Origin: Clostridia bacterium
Lineage (GTDB): Bacteria; Bacillota; Clostridia; Oscillospirales; Acutalibacteraceae
Direction of reading: 5' to 3'
NCBI GenBank assembly: GCA_017402845.1
Contig: JAFPLH010000008.1
Coordinates: forward strand, 1 to 35,926
DNA length: 35,926 nt
Positions 24,615 through 32,666 of this stretch are shown here, in pieces; the stretch's first letter is position 1, and each line of letters opens with the position of its first letter. Position numbers and translations under genes: made by a program. Below the pieces are notes generated by a model that did no database searches, was not told the DNA's origin, and saw only the letters and a program-made list of their open reading frames with translations.

Positions 24615-24633
24615 TGAACCCAATGTCATCTTT

Positions 24634-24798
24634 AGGGCAGTTCTAAAAACCTAATGTCGTTCAGATGTGCCGTAGATTTAGTCGGCAGATTGTACAATAA
24701 ATCCGCAGGAATACTGACGTATTTCAAGGATTTATTGTGCAAGATGACGGCTGAAGATACGGTGCAGATGGACGGCGTGAGGTTTTTAGAGGTGCCCT
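24634..24798. mobile_element. MITE-like element, 165 bp, within the infB-rbfA gap
   Basis: Left end AGGGCAGTTCTAAAAACCT; right end reverse complement AGGGCACCTCTAAAAACCT (17 of 19 identical). An inner pair, TGTACAATAAATCC (24691-24704) with GGATTTATTGTGCA (24728-24741), lets it fold as a long hairpin. It shares a 22-nt core with the element at 16921. No coding capacity. Confidence 0.78.
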
Positions 24799-24814
24799 TT
24801 ACATTTTTCATTCA

Positions 24815-24899
24815 AACCGTGCAAAAATTAAAGTTTGTATAAATCATACTTTATCTTTCCGCCTTGGTGCGGCGGGGAAAGTTTTGCTTTGCACGGTAC
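24815..24899. repeat. Long hairpin next to dispersed repeat copy 2
   Basis: ACCGTGCAAA pairs perfectly with TTTGCACGGT at the outer edges, with an inner CTTTCC...GGGGAAAG stem. ACCGTGCAAAAA also occurs near 18241. Confidence 0.55.
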
Positions 24900-24908
24900 T
24901 TAGGGGCA

Positions 24909-24993
24909 TTTTGTGGGGACTCTGTCCCCACACCCCTGCAAGCCTTTTGAAAAAGGCTTGACCGAAAACTTTATTTTGTTTTTGCACACTCTG
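24909..24993 (+). repeat. 85-bp dispersed hairpin repeat, copy 2
   Basis: Matches 18312-18396 in 78 of 85 positions, including GGGGAC-TCT-GTCCCC and AAGCCTTTTGAAAAAGGCTT. It lies 25 bp beyond the infB stop, where its hairpins could slow decay or transcription. Confidence 0.85.
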
Positions 24994-25017
24994 CATTTTC
25001 CGTTGTCGGAAAACTGC

Positions 25018-27897
25018 TTAGTCGCGGTATTCTTCTATTATAAAGGATTCGAGTATATCGCCCTCTTTAAGGTCGCCAAACTTTTCAAGTCCGATACCGC
25101 ACTCAAAGCCTGCCGATACCTCTTTAACGGAATCTTTAAATCTTTGCAGCGAACTCATTGTATCCTCAAAAATAACTATACCGTCACGAACAACTCTTAC
25201 CTGTGAGTTTCTTGCAACCTTACCTGTGAGTACATAAGAGCCTGCAATAAAGCCTACATTCTTTACCTTAATTACGTTACGGCACTCTGCTCTGCCCAAT
25301 ACAACCTCTCGTGTTTTCGGTGCAAGCATACCCTTCATAGCGCTTTCGATTTCTTCTATGCAGTCATAGATGATACGGTAGCAGCGAATATCAACGCCGT
25401 CACGCTTTGCGTTTTCTTCTGCAACAGGATCGGGACGTACATTAAAGCCGACAACGATCGCACCCGACGCTGACGCAAAGTTTACATCATTTTCACTTAT
25501 ACCGCCAACTGCGCCGTGAATAACTCTTACCTTTACTTCATCATTTGAAAGCTTCTCCAAAGACTGTCTTACTGCCTCAACAGAACCCTGTACATCTGCC
25601 TTAACAATAACCTTAAGCTCTTTTACTTCGCCCTGCTGCATTTGATCGAAAAGATTATCAAGAGTAACAAGGTTAGGCTTCTGAGCGTTGAACAATTCCT
25701 CTTTAGCCTTTGTCTTTCTCTGTTCAACAAGCTCTCTTGCAAGTCTTTCGTCTGATACAACGTTGAATACGTCGCCGCCTGTGGGAACGTCGTCAAGACC
25801 TGTTATCTCAACAGGATAAGACGGGCCTGCGCTCTTGACCTTTTTACCCTTATAGTCGGTCATAGCTCTTACTCTGCCGACAGTTGAACCTGCAACAACA
25901 ATGTCACCGATCTTGAGTGTACCGTTTTGTACAAGCATAGTTGCAACAGGACCTCTGCCCTTATCAAGTCTTGCTTCAATAACAGTACCCTTTGCAGCTC
26001 TGTCCGGGTTAGCTTTAAGCTCTTTCATTTCAGCAACTAAAAGTACCATTTCAAGAAGATCGTCGATATTCTGCTTTTTCTTTGCAGATACGGGAATACA
26101 CGGAGTATCTCCGCCCCACTCCTCAGGAACTATGCTGTATTCTGTGAGCTGCTGCATTACTCGCTGAACATCTGCGCCCTCTTTGTCTATCTTATTGATA
26201 GCAACAATTATTGATACGCCTGCGTCTTTAGCGTGGTTTATAGCCTCTATCGTCTGCGGCATAATACCGTCGTCTGCTGCAACAACAAGAATAGCAATAT
26301 CAGTAACCTGCGCACCTCTTGCACGCATTGTTGTAAACGCCTCGTGACCGGGAGTATCAAGGAATGTTATCTCCTTGTCGTTTATTCTTGCACGGTATGC
26401 GCCTATGTGCTGAGTAATGCCGCCTGCCTCTGTTGCGGTAACGTTTTCTTCTCTGATAGCGTCAAGAAGTGATGTTTTACCGTGGTCAACGTGGCCCATA
26501 ACAACAACGATCGGCGCACGCTCAACAAGGTTTTCGTCTTTGTCTTCGCTGTCGTCTATTATTCTTTCCTCAATGGTCACTACTTTTTCATGCTCAACGA
26601 TAGCATTAAATTCCATAGCAACGAGTCCGGCTGTATCGAAATCGATAACCTGATTCTGTCCCGCCATAACGCCCATAAGCACAAGCTTTTTAACTACCTC
26701 GGCAGTTGTGACTCTAAGCTTCATAGCAAGGTCTGAAACTACGATCTCATCAGGAAGAACAACAGTCAAAGGCTTTTTCTTTCTTTCCTGCTCTTGTCTG
26801 TTCATTCTCTCCTGCTGTTCAAAATCTTTTCTCGAATTCTTCGGCTTGCCCTTTCTCTGCGACTTCTGGTTTATCTTCTGTTTGCTTACAGTGCTGTCGC
26901 TTCTCATCTTCTGGCTTGCCATATCGTCATACTTTTCGTTGTACTTATCAATATTGATGTCAACAGTTCTTGTATTTATAACACGGCTGCCTGTATCTCT
27001 GTCTGCGTCGTAAAAGTCTCCAAATGAAGCGTTATCCTTAGTCAATAATGTCTGACCATCTCTGCGGGCAGTTTTATTGGCTTTGTCATCAGACTTTTTC
27101 TTGTTATCGTTTTTAGACTTTTCCTTCTGAGCCTCGGCATTTTTGATCTTCTCATTAAACTTCTCTGTATTACTCTTAGCCTCATTTCTCGGCTTGAATT
27201 TATCCTTAGAGTCGCCGTTATTCTGGCTCTTTTCAGCAGGACGATCGTTTTTCTTTCTGTTATCCTGCGCTTTTGCTTTGTCCTTATTATCGCCGCCTGC
27301 AAAGGGCTGCTTTTCAGAATTCTGGAACGGCTTCTTTTTGTTGTCGTTTGGTTGTTTATTATCTCTTTGCGGTCTTGCGTCACGCTGCTGTGCTTTGTCA
27401 CGGTTAGGTCTTGCGTCCTTTTCAGCTCTCACGTTATCAGAGCTTTTTGTATCTTTAAGCGGTTTATTTACATTATCCGTTTTTACTTCTTTTACCTCTT
27501 TGACCTGTGTATCAGCCTTTACCGCTGCGGGAATATCACGCTTTTCAGTTTTTGCGGGCTGTACATTTTCCTTTGTGGTACTCTCAGCCTTCTTAGGCTC
27601 TTTCGGCTCTGCTGACGGTGCAGCAGCAGCGGGTGCAGTAGGAACAGATTTTGTTGTATCCTGTGTTTTTGATTCCTTAACCTCTGTCTTTTTCTCTGAA
27701 AGATAAGAGTCGAGATCATCAACAACAGACTGTTTTGTGTAGTGATCGAACACAAAGTTCAGTTCATCTTCGTTCAAAGACGACTGCGAGTTCTTCTTTT
27801 TTGAACCCTCAGCTTCATAGTTTTTCATCAGATTAATAATATCCTTTGGCTTAACGTTAAGATCTTTAGCCAATTCGGTTATTTTATACTTTATCAT
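25018..27897 (-). CDS. infB: Translation initiation factor IF-2
   Basis: 959 residues. GTPase that brings initiator tRNA to the 30S subunit. An N-terminal IF2_N helix bundle ([21 protein letters not shown]) is followed by about 320 low-complexity Lys/Asp/Asn/Gln-rich residues, then a second IF2_N-like region. The G domain has GHVDHGKTS (residues 468-476), [12 protein letters not shown] and SAKK. Domains II-IV follow with the C-terminal fMet-tRNA-binding domain. Length is on the long side because of the disordered N terminus. ATG with AAGGAGG upstream; 3 bp after ylxQ. Confidence 0.98.
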   Translation of the reverse strand: MIKYKITELAKDLNVKPKDIINLMKNYEAEGSKKKNSQSSLNEDELNFVFDHYTKQSVVDDLDSYLSEKKTEVKESKTQDTTKSVPTAPAAAAPSAEPKEPKKAESTTKENVQPAKTEKRDIPAAVKADTQVKEVKEVKTDNVNKPLKDTKSSDNVRAEKDARPNRDKAQQRDARPQRDNKQPNDNKKKPFQNSEKQPFAGGDNKDKAKAQDNRKKNDRPAEKSQNNGDSKDKFKPRNEAKSNTEKFNEKIKNAEAQKEKSKNDNKKKSDDKANKTARRDGQTLLTKDNASFGDFYDADRDTGSRVINTRTVDINIDKYNEKYDDMASQKMRSDSTVSKQKINQKSQRKGKPKNSRKDFEQQERMNRQEQERKKKPLTVVLPDEIVVSDLAMKLRVTTAEVVKKLVLMGVMAGQNQVIDFDTAGLVAMEFNAIVEHEKVVTIEERIIDDSEDKDENLVERAPIVVVMGHVDHGKTSLLDAIREENVTATEAGGITQHIGAYRARINDKEITFLDTPGHEAFTTMRARGAQVTDIAILVVAADDGIMPQTIEAINHAKDAGVSIIVAINKIDKEGADVQRVMQQLTEYSIVPEEWGGDTPCIPVSAKKKQNIDDLLEMVLLVAEMKELKANPDRAAKGTVIEARLDKGRGPVATMLVQNGTLKIGDIVVAGSTVGRVRAMTDYKGKKVKSAGPSYPVEITGLDDVPTGGDVFNVVSDERLARELVEQRKTKAKEELFNAQKPNLVTLDNLFDQMQQGEVKELKVIVKADVQGSVEAVRQSLEKLSNDEVKVRVIHGAVGGISENDVNFASASGAIVVGFNVRPDPVAEENAKRDGVDIRCYRIIYDCIEEIESAMKGMLAPKTREVVLGRAECRNVIKVKNVGFIAGSYVLTGKVARNSQVRVVRDGIVIFEDTMSSLQRFKDSVKEVSAGFECGIGLEKFGDLKEGDILESFIIEEYRD

Positions 27898-27900
27898 TAG

Positions 27901-28215
27901 TTATTCCTCCTTATCGTCGGCGATTTTTTTCTCCAGACCTGCGGCAAAGCCTGCGTCCTCAACAGAGATCACCGCAGCCGATTTACCCACGGCAATACTA
28001 AGTTCTTCTTTTGAAATAGGGATAGTAATAAGCTTAACGCCGTAAAGCTCGTTATTTCTCAGGATCACCTTTTTCGTATTTGCGGAAATATCATTCGCCA
28101 TTACTACAAGCTTTGACTTTCCGTCTGCCATAGACTGTACAACGGGATCGCAGCCTATTATAAGCTTTCCGGCACGGCGAATAAGACCTAAAAAGCCTGT
28201 AACCTTCTTATCCAT
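27901..28215 (-). CDS. ylxQ: L7Ae/YbxF-family RNA-binding protein YlxQ
   Basis: 104 residues. FLGLIRRAGKLIIGCDPV, KLVVMANDISANTKK and AVGKSAAVISVEDAGFA match the bacterial L7Ae-like kink-turn-binding family encoded between ylxR and infB in Firmicutes. Overlaps ylxR by 8 bp. Precise RNA target not established for this organism. Confidence 0.92.
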   Translation of the reverse strand: MDKKVTGFLGLIRRAGKLIIGCDPVVQSMADGKSKLVVMANDISANTKKVILRNNELYGVKLITIPISKEELSIAVGKSAAVISVEDAGFAAGLEKKIADDKEE

Positions 28216-28510
28216 TTTCGTTTAACTCCTTTGCAAGCTTCTCATAAACATCTTCGGGAATTTTACAAGAAAACGCTCTCTCCAACCTATGCGCTTTTGC
28301 AGCTAATCCCAGACAACCGGCATTACGGCAAATATATGCGCCTCTGCCCGGTTTTTTGCCTGTAAAATCCACTGAAATATCTGTATTTTCCGAAGCAGTA
28401 CCGTTATCGTCTTTAGCCTGTGGAGCTTTAACAATACGAATTAACTCCTTTTTAGGTTTCATCTCACCGCAGCCTAAGCATTTTCGCATAGGAATTTTCT
28501 TCTTAACCAC
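28208..28510 (-). CDS. ylxR: YlxR/RnpM-family RNA-binding protein (DUF448)
   Basis: 100 residues. Starts VKKKIPMRKCLGCGEMKPKKELIRIV, the family signature, followed by GRGAYIC and LAAKAHRLERAF. The segment between (about 33-55) is an extended acidic linker. In Bacillus subtilis the homologue (RnpM) has been described as binding RNase P RNA. GTG start at 28510 with GGCGGAG upstream. Confidence 0.93.
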   Translation of the reverse strand: MVKKKIPMRKCLGCGEMKPKKELIRIVKAPQAKDDNGTASENTDISVDFTGKKPGRGAYICRNAGCLGLAAKAHRLERAFSCKIPEDVYEKLAKELNENG

Positions 28511-28530
28511 AGCAGCTCCGCCTTTCTGAG

Positions 28531-29889
28531 TTACTCAACAGTTTCCTGTCCTGCGTTGTTTTCTTGGTCTGCCGCCGAGCCTTCAACAGTTACCATTTCT
28601 TCAACAGACGCTGCTGCTTCATCTGTAACAGGCTCTTTTAAGATCTCGCCGTTGTTTTCATCTGTGCTTTCGTTATTCTCGATAAGTGTATCTTTTGTTT
28701 CTTCATCTAAAGGAGCGCTTTCGGGTTTAATATCTATTTTATAACCGGTAAGCTTAGCGGCAAGCTTAGCATTCTGACCTTTAGGGCCTATTGCAAGAGA
28801 AAGCTTATCATCAGGTACGATAACACGACATTTCTTTTCTTCCTCGTTGACTGTAACGCTGATGATAGTTGCAGGCTTTAAAGCTTCTTCGATATACTCT
28901 TTAGGATCTTCCTTATACTCAACGATATCTATTTTTTCGTCGCCGAGTTCTTTTGTAACGTTTTTGATTCTCATACCCTCTTTACCGATACAAGCGCCGA
29001 CAGCGTCAACATGCTCGATAGTGCTGAGAACTGCCATTTTTGAACGTGAACCGGGTTCTCTGGCAACCTTTTTGATTTGTACAACGCCCTCGTGTACCTC
29101 AGGTACTTCATCATCAAAAAGCTGTTTGATGAAGTCCTCTGATGTTCTGCTGATAATAGCTTTGGGGCCTTTGTTTTTATTCTTGCCCTTACCCTTTTTC
29201 ATCATCATTTCCTGTTCGGGATCATTCTCTTTGAACTCTGCGATATAAACCTTTACGGTATCGCCCTCTTTAAGCTCCTTCAAGCCTACCTGTTCAGCCT
29301 TTGTAAGTGTGGCAGTTGACTTGCCGATCTTAATGGTAGCGTTTTCTGTTTTCTCGTCGATATTTACAACAGTAGCTGTAACGATCTGACGTTCTTTTTC
29401 TTTAAACTCTTTGAGAGCGATCTCTCTTTCTTTATCTCTTACGCCTTGACGGAAAACGCTCTTTGCATTTTGCACCGAAATTCTGCCCATTTGCTTGAGG
29501 TCAACGGGAACAGCAACTCTGTCGCCAAGCTTTGCATTAGGATAAAGCTCTCTTGCAGACCAGTCGAAGATCTCTTTATTCGGATTGGTAACTCTTTCAA
29601 CAACAGTTTTCTTTATCTTGATAGTTTTAAGACTTGCAACAAAGGAGCGAATTTTTTCAGCCTCTGCATTTTCGTCTAACACTGTATCAGCGCTTTCATC
29701 GCTATTATATATATATGAGTCGCCAAACTCTACATCATCATTATCAAAATATGTTTTGCATGCTTTTCTTATCGAATTTTTGATATTCTCAATAAGAACT
29801 GCGCTCGGTATTCCCTTTGTGCTTGATATTTCGCTCAATGCCTCGAACATATCATAGTCATATTCGGGTTTTACATTCTTCTTTGCCAT
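28531..29889 (-). CDS. nusA: Transcription termination/antitermination factor NusA
   Basis: 452 residues. NusA N-terminal domain (DMFEALSEISSTKGIP..VLIENIKNSI), an S1 domain (VTATVVNIDEKTENATI), KH1 and KH2 (CIGKEGMRIKNVTKELGDEKIDIV and LAIGPKGQNAKLAAKLTGYKIDI), then an acidic tail of about 70 residues with no extra acidic-repeat domains. An insert of Lys/Gly residues (KKGKGKNKNKGPK) sits between S1 and KH1. The ATG at 29889 is preferred; the ATG at 29901 directly abuts AAAGG. Confidence 0.97.
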   Translation of the reverse strand: MAKKNVKPEYDYDMFEALSEISSTKGIPSAVLIENIKNSIRKACKTYFDNDDVEFGDSYIYNSDESADTVLDENAEAEKIRSFVASLKTIKIKKTVVERVTNPNKEIFDWSARELYPNAKLGDRVAVPVDLKQMGRISVQNAKSVFRQGVRDKEREIALKEFKEKERQIVTATVVNIDEKTENATIKIGKSTATLTKAEQVGLKELKEGDTVKVYIAEFKENDPEQEMMMKKGKGKNKNKGPKAIISRTSEDFIKQLFDDEVPEVHEGVVQIKKVAREPGSRSKMAVLSTIEHVDAVGACIGKEGMRIKNVTKELGDEKIDIVEYKEDPKEYIEEALKPATIISVTVNEEEKKCRVIVPDDKLSLAIGPKGQNAKLAAKLTGYKIDIKPESAPLDEETKDTLIENNESTDENNGEILKEPVTDEAAASVEEMVTVEGSAADQENNAGQETVE

Positions 29890-29904
29890 TTTTTTAATCA
29901 TCCT

Positions 29905-29970
29905 TTCTCTCAGGGGCTCTGCCCCTTCACCGCCGACCTTTTGAAAAGACAGGGCGAAAACTTTAGTTGG
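29905..29970 (+). repeat. Diverged copy of the dispersed hairpin repeat
   Basis: GGGGC-TCT-GCCCC followed by CCTTTTGAAAAG and GCGAAAACTTTAGTTGG, same order as 18312 and 24909 but with several differences. It occupies the nusA-rimP gap. Confidence 0.55.
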
Positions 29971-30023
29971 TGATAAAAACCTCTTAACTACGGTCTTACC
30001 GCCGCTTGTAACAGACAGCTCGA

Positions 30024-30503
30024 CTAATCAAAATCGTCAAGCTTAATATAAACAGCCTCTTTTTTATTAAACGTAACCTCATTCTCAGCGCTATGGTCTT
30101 GAATAGTGACCTCGCCTTTATCGTAAGCCTTTAGTTTACCGTTAAACTCTTTGCCTATTCCCTCAATAGGACGTATCATTTTTACCATAACATCTGCACC
30201 GATAAATTCAGTGAAATGCTCGTCACGAATAAGCTCTCTTTCTATACCCGGCGAACACACCTCAAGACAATACTCACCGTCGATAGGATCAAGCTTATCA
30301 AGCGGTTCATCGACCGCACGGCTCACTTTTTCGCAATCGTCGATAGTAACGCCGTTGTCACTGTCAATAAAAATACGCAGATACCACATAGCACCTTCTT
30401 TGACATAGCGAACGTCCCAGAGCTTCAAGCCGAATTCCTGTACTATCGGCTCTACAAGCTTTGTTACAGCCTCTACCGTATTACCGCCTTTATTCTTTGC
30501 CAC
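30024..30503 (-). CDS. rimP: Ribosome maturation factor RimP
   Basis: 159 residues. Needed for 30S subunit maturation. EPIVQEFGLKLWDVRYVKEG, YLRIFIDSDNGVTIDDCEKVSRAV, YCLEVCSPGIERELI and the C-terminal SH3-like part are all present. GTG at 30503 is chosen because GAGGTG lies 7 nt upstream; a longer frame from 30557 would begin inside the leader hairpin. First gene of the rimP-nusA-infB-truB operon. Confidence 0.95.
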   Translation of the reverse strand: MAKNKGGNTVEAVTKLVEPIVQEFGLKLWDVRYVKEGAMWYLRIFIDSDNGVTIDDCEKVSRAVDEPLDKLDPIDGEYCLEVCSPGIERELIRDEHFTEFIGADVMVKMIRPIEGIGKEFNGKLKAYDKGEVTIQDHSAENEVTFNKKEAVYIKLDDFD

Positions 30504-30522
30504 GCATATACACCTCACAACA

Positions 30523-30562
30523 CAAAATAAAATAGGAGCGGGTTTTTTTCTGCCCACTCCTA
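30523..30562 (-). terminator. Leader hairpin with U-run, possible attenuator of the rimP-nusA operon
   Basis: Minus strand: TAGGAGTGGG (30562-30553) pairs with CCCGCTCCTA (30542-30533), one G-U, 10-nt A-rich loop, then TTTTATTTTG. It lies between the promoter and the rimP ribosome site. Confidence 0.65.
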
Positions 30563-30586
30563 ACTTTAATAATAATTTCTTTTATT

Positions 30587-30615
30587 ATTTTATCATAAAC
30601 GCATGACAATTTCAA
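30587..30615 (-). promoter_or_regulatory. Promoter of the rimP-nusA-infB operon
   Basis: Minus strand TTGAAA (30615-30610), 17-bp spacer, TGATAAAAT with TAAAAT at 30592-30587. Confidence 0.7.
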
Positions 30616-30674
30616 GAGCATTTTCTTCAAACTCTAATAAATAATCTTGTCACATTTTAAACAATTTGTATAAA

Positions 30675-32147
30675 TCAATATACAAATACAGGCATACCGG
30701 GATAAACCAGCTCAAACAATGCTCCTGCCATATCAAGCGGCATATTTACACAGCCGTGAGAACCGTTCCATGTATACAGATCGCCGCCGAAATAAGGCTG
30801 CCATGTAGCGTCGTGGAAACCGACGTCATCAGCGAATACCATCCAGTATGCAACCTGTGTAGCATAGCCGGGACCTCTGAGAATAGCGTTTCTTTCCTGA
30901 TATATCAATCTGAAAGCACCTTTCGGAGTATCATTACCCACACTCGGATTACCCGTTACAACATCTGATTCAAGCACTACTTCGCCGTCAACATACATCC
31001 ACATATGCTGCTGATCAATGCTTACCTCTGCATAAGTATTGCCGTAATACTTATTAACATCATAAGCAACTGCAACTCTGATCCACCACTTGTCGCTTTC
31101 TTCGCTTCTGTCGGTAAGATTCAGTTTTACTGACTTCTTAGCCTCTACGATCTTTTTAAGCTCCTCAACGGCGTATTCATCATCAAGCAGCCAGCCGTAA
31201 TAGCTTACCGGTATCTCGATATTCTGACCGTCGTGAGTAACAAAAAGCTTAGGAGAATCAAAGGTATTATACGTTTCTGCAATATGCTTTACATACTCGA
31301 CTATCGGTTCTTCGTTCGGAACAAGCTTATAAGTGCCGTCGCCCTGTCCTTTAACATCTATCCACTTGGAGATCGTTTCAACGTCTGCAACTTCTTCGTT
31401 TGTACCAAAAGAAAGGCTGATCGTCATATCTGCAATTTCATCACAAGCTTGCTTGCGTGCTGCAAGATCGGGATCATTTGAGAATACTTTCGGCTGACTG
31501 TATATCTTACTTTCGTGAAGATCAATAGTATCGATCTGCGACTCCAACGCATCTCTTACAGCGTCGCCAAGCTTATCCTTGTTTGCAGCATTACCCTCAG
31601 ACTCAGGCACTATCATAAAGCTGCCTTCCATAAGCACAAGCTCTGCGTCCTTCGCTTCAACAGGATACTGCGGAGATACACAATCAAGCTTATCTATCTG
31701 AGCATTAAGCAAATCGTTATCATATTTATATGAAAGCACATCATCGTTTAAAGTAATGTTTTTATCTTCAAACAGTTCAAAGATCCACGCCATACCCGAT
31801 GATATATTTACCAGACTGTCAAATTTATCTGAAATAACTGCCTCAAAGGCAATATCATGACCTTTTATGGTTTCGCTTTTATTATCCTGCTCTTTCAATG
31901 TGAGCTTATAATTATCCGTATTGGAGCGTATAAGCTCTTTTGCGGCGTCTATACTTTTCATCGACACATCTACATTATTAAGCGTAGTTCCGGGCAGAAA
32001 GTGTTTTGAAAAATAAAATCCTGCCGAGCCGTACCCAACGATCAGCAGCAGCAAAAAAACAAGTATTGCTATCAATACAGCACCTGAGCTTTTTTTCTTT
32101 CGCTTCTTTTCGGAGGTTAATGTTCCTTTCGTTTTCTTTTTACTCAT
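30675..32147 (-). CDS. L,D-transpeptidase (YkuD) with peptidoglycan-binding region
   Basis: 490 residues. A Lys-rich cytoplasmic start, one membrane helix (about 22-45), then an extracellular region of two YoaR/PG_binding_4-like domains (about 70-320: TTLNNVDVSMKSIDAA, PVEAKDAELV). The C-terminal YkuD domain has VSIDQQHMWMYVDGE, the conserved His in GFHDATWQP and catalytic Cys466 in SHGCVNMP. Forms 3-3 cross-links or attaches proteins to peptidoglycan. Starts with ATG; the nearest purine-rich site (AGAGGC) is rather far away, so translation start is less certain. Confidence 0.93.
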   Translation of the reverse strand: MSKKKTKGTLTSEKKRKKKSSGAVLIAILVFLLLLIVGYGSAGFYFSKHFLPGTTLNNVDVSMKSIDAAKELIRSNTDNYKLTLKEQDNKSETIKGHDIAFEAVISDKFDSLVNISSGMAWIFELFEDKNITLNDDVLSYKYDNDLLNAQIDKLDCVSPQYPVEAKDAELVLMEGSFMIVPESEGNAANKDKLGDAVRDALESQIDTIDLHESKIYSQPKVFSNDPDLAARKQACDEIADMTISLSFGTNEEVADVETISKWIDVKGQGDGTYKLVPNEEPIVEYVKHIAETYNTFDSPKLFVTHDGQNIEIPVSYYGWLLDDEYAVEELKKIVEAKKSVKLNLTDRSEESDKWWIRVAVAYDVNKYYGNTYAEVSIDQQHMWMYVDGEVVLESDVVTGNPSVGNDTPKGAFRLIYQERNAILRGPGYATQVAYWMVFADDVGFHDATWQPYFGGDLYTWNGSHGCVNMPLDMAGALFELVYPGMPVFVY

Positions 32148-32200
32148 AGTCTTACATAGCCTCTGCTTTCTGTTTTCTTTTCTTTATTTCCTTTATATAT

Positions 32201-32229
32201 AGAATAGCATATCTCGAAATAAATTTCAA
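32201..32229 (-). promoter_or_regulatory. Promoter of the L,D-transpeptidase gene
   Basis: Minus strand TTGAAA (32229-32224), 17-bp spacer, TATTCT (32206-32201). Between 32230 and 32442 the DNA is very AT-rich and holds nothing else recognisable. Confidence 0.6.
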
Positions 32230-32442
32230 TCGATTTTAAAACTTAATAGTAAAAAGATTATCAAAAATATGACAAAAAAATTAGTTATATTTTTTAGTTT
32301 AGATCATAGAATTAATCAAACAGGGCTGATAAATGTTTTGTAATATATAATAATAATGATTTGTGGGAATTATAACACAAAATCAATCTGATTTTTTAAA
32401 AAACATTTGATATTTTTTTAACAGTCTGTAAACGCGAAGGAC

Positions 32443-32471
32443 TTGACAACTTTATTTTTGCGTATTAATAT
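32443..32471 (+). promoter_or_regulatory. Promoter of the GH13 gene
   Basis: TTGACA (32443-32448), 17-bp spacer, TAATAT (32466-32471). The leader is long (about 190 nt) and contains the element at 32517. Confidence 0.65.
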
Positions 32472-32490
32472 ATATATTGATATTATTTTA

Positions 32491-32516
32491 GTACCCATTG
32501 AAGCCGATTCGGGTAC
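32491..32516 (+). other. Small hairpin in the GH13 leader
   Basis: GTACCC (32491-32496) pairs with GGGTAC (32511-32516) immediately before the MITE-like element. GAGTACCC recurs inside the element (32553-32560), so alternative pairing is possible. Confidence 0.4.
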
Positions 32517-32597
32517 TAAGGAAAACACTGAATAGATCACGTCCTGCGGACTGAGTACCCACCTCAATGGACATTCGACTTGATCAGTGTTTCCCTA
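32517..32597. mobile_element. Internally deleted MITE-like element, 81 bp
   Basis: Ends TAAGGAAAACACTGA and, reverse complemented, TAGGGAAACACTGA. Bases 32537-32560 match 17054-17077 inverted in 21 of 24 positions, and the other end resembles the left end of the 16921 element. So it is a shorter, inverted relative, lying between the GH13 promoter and its start codon. Confidence 0.7.
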
Positions 32598-32666
32598 AGG
32601 AATTGTATTTAGAGCAGTTCGGCTGCAAAAAAATAGGGGAATACCCCGTGTAAGGGAAGTATTATT

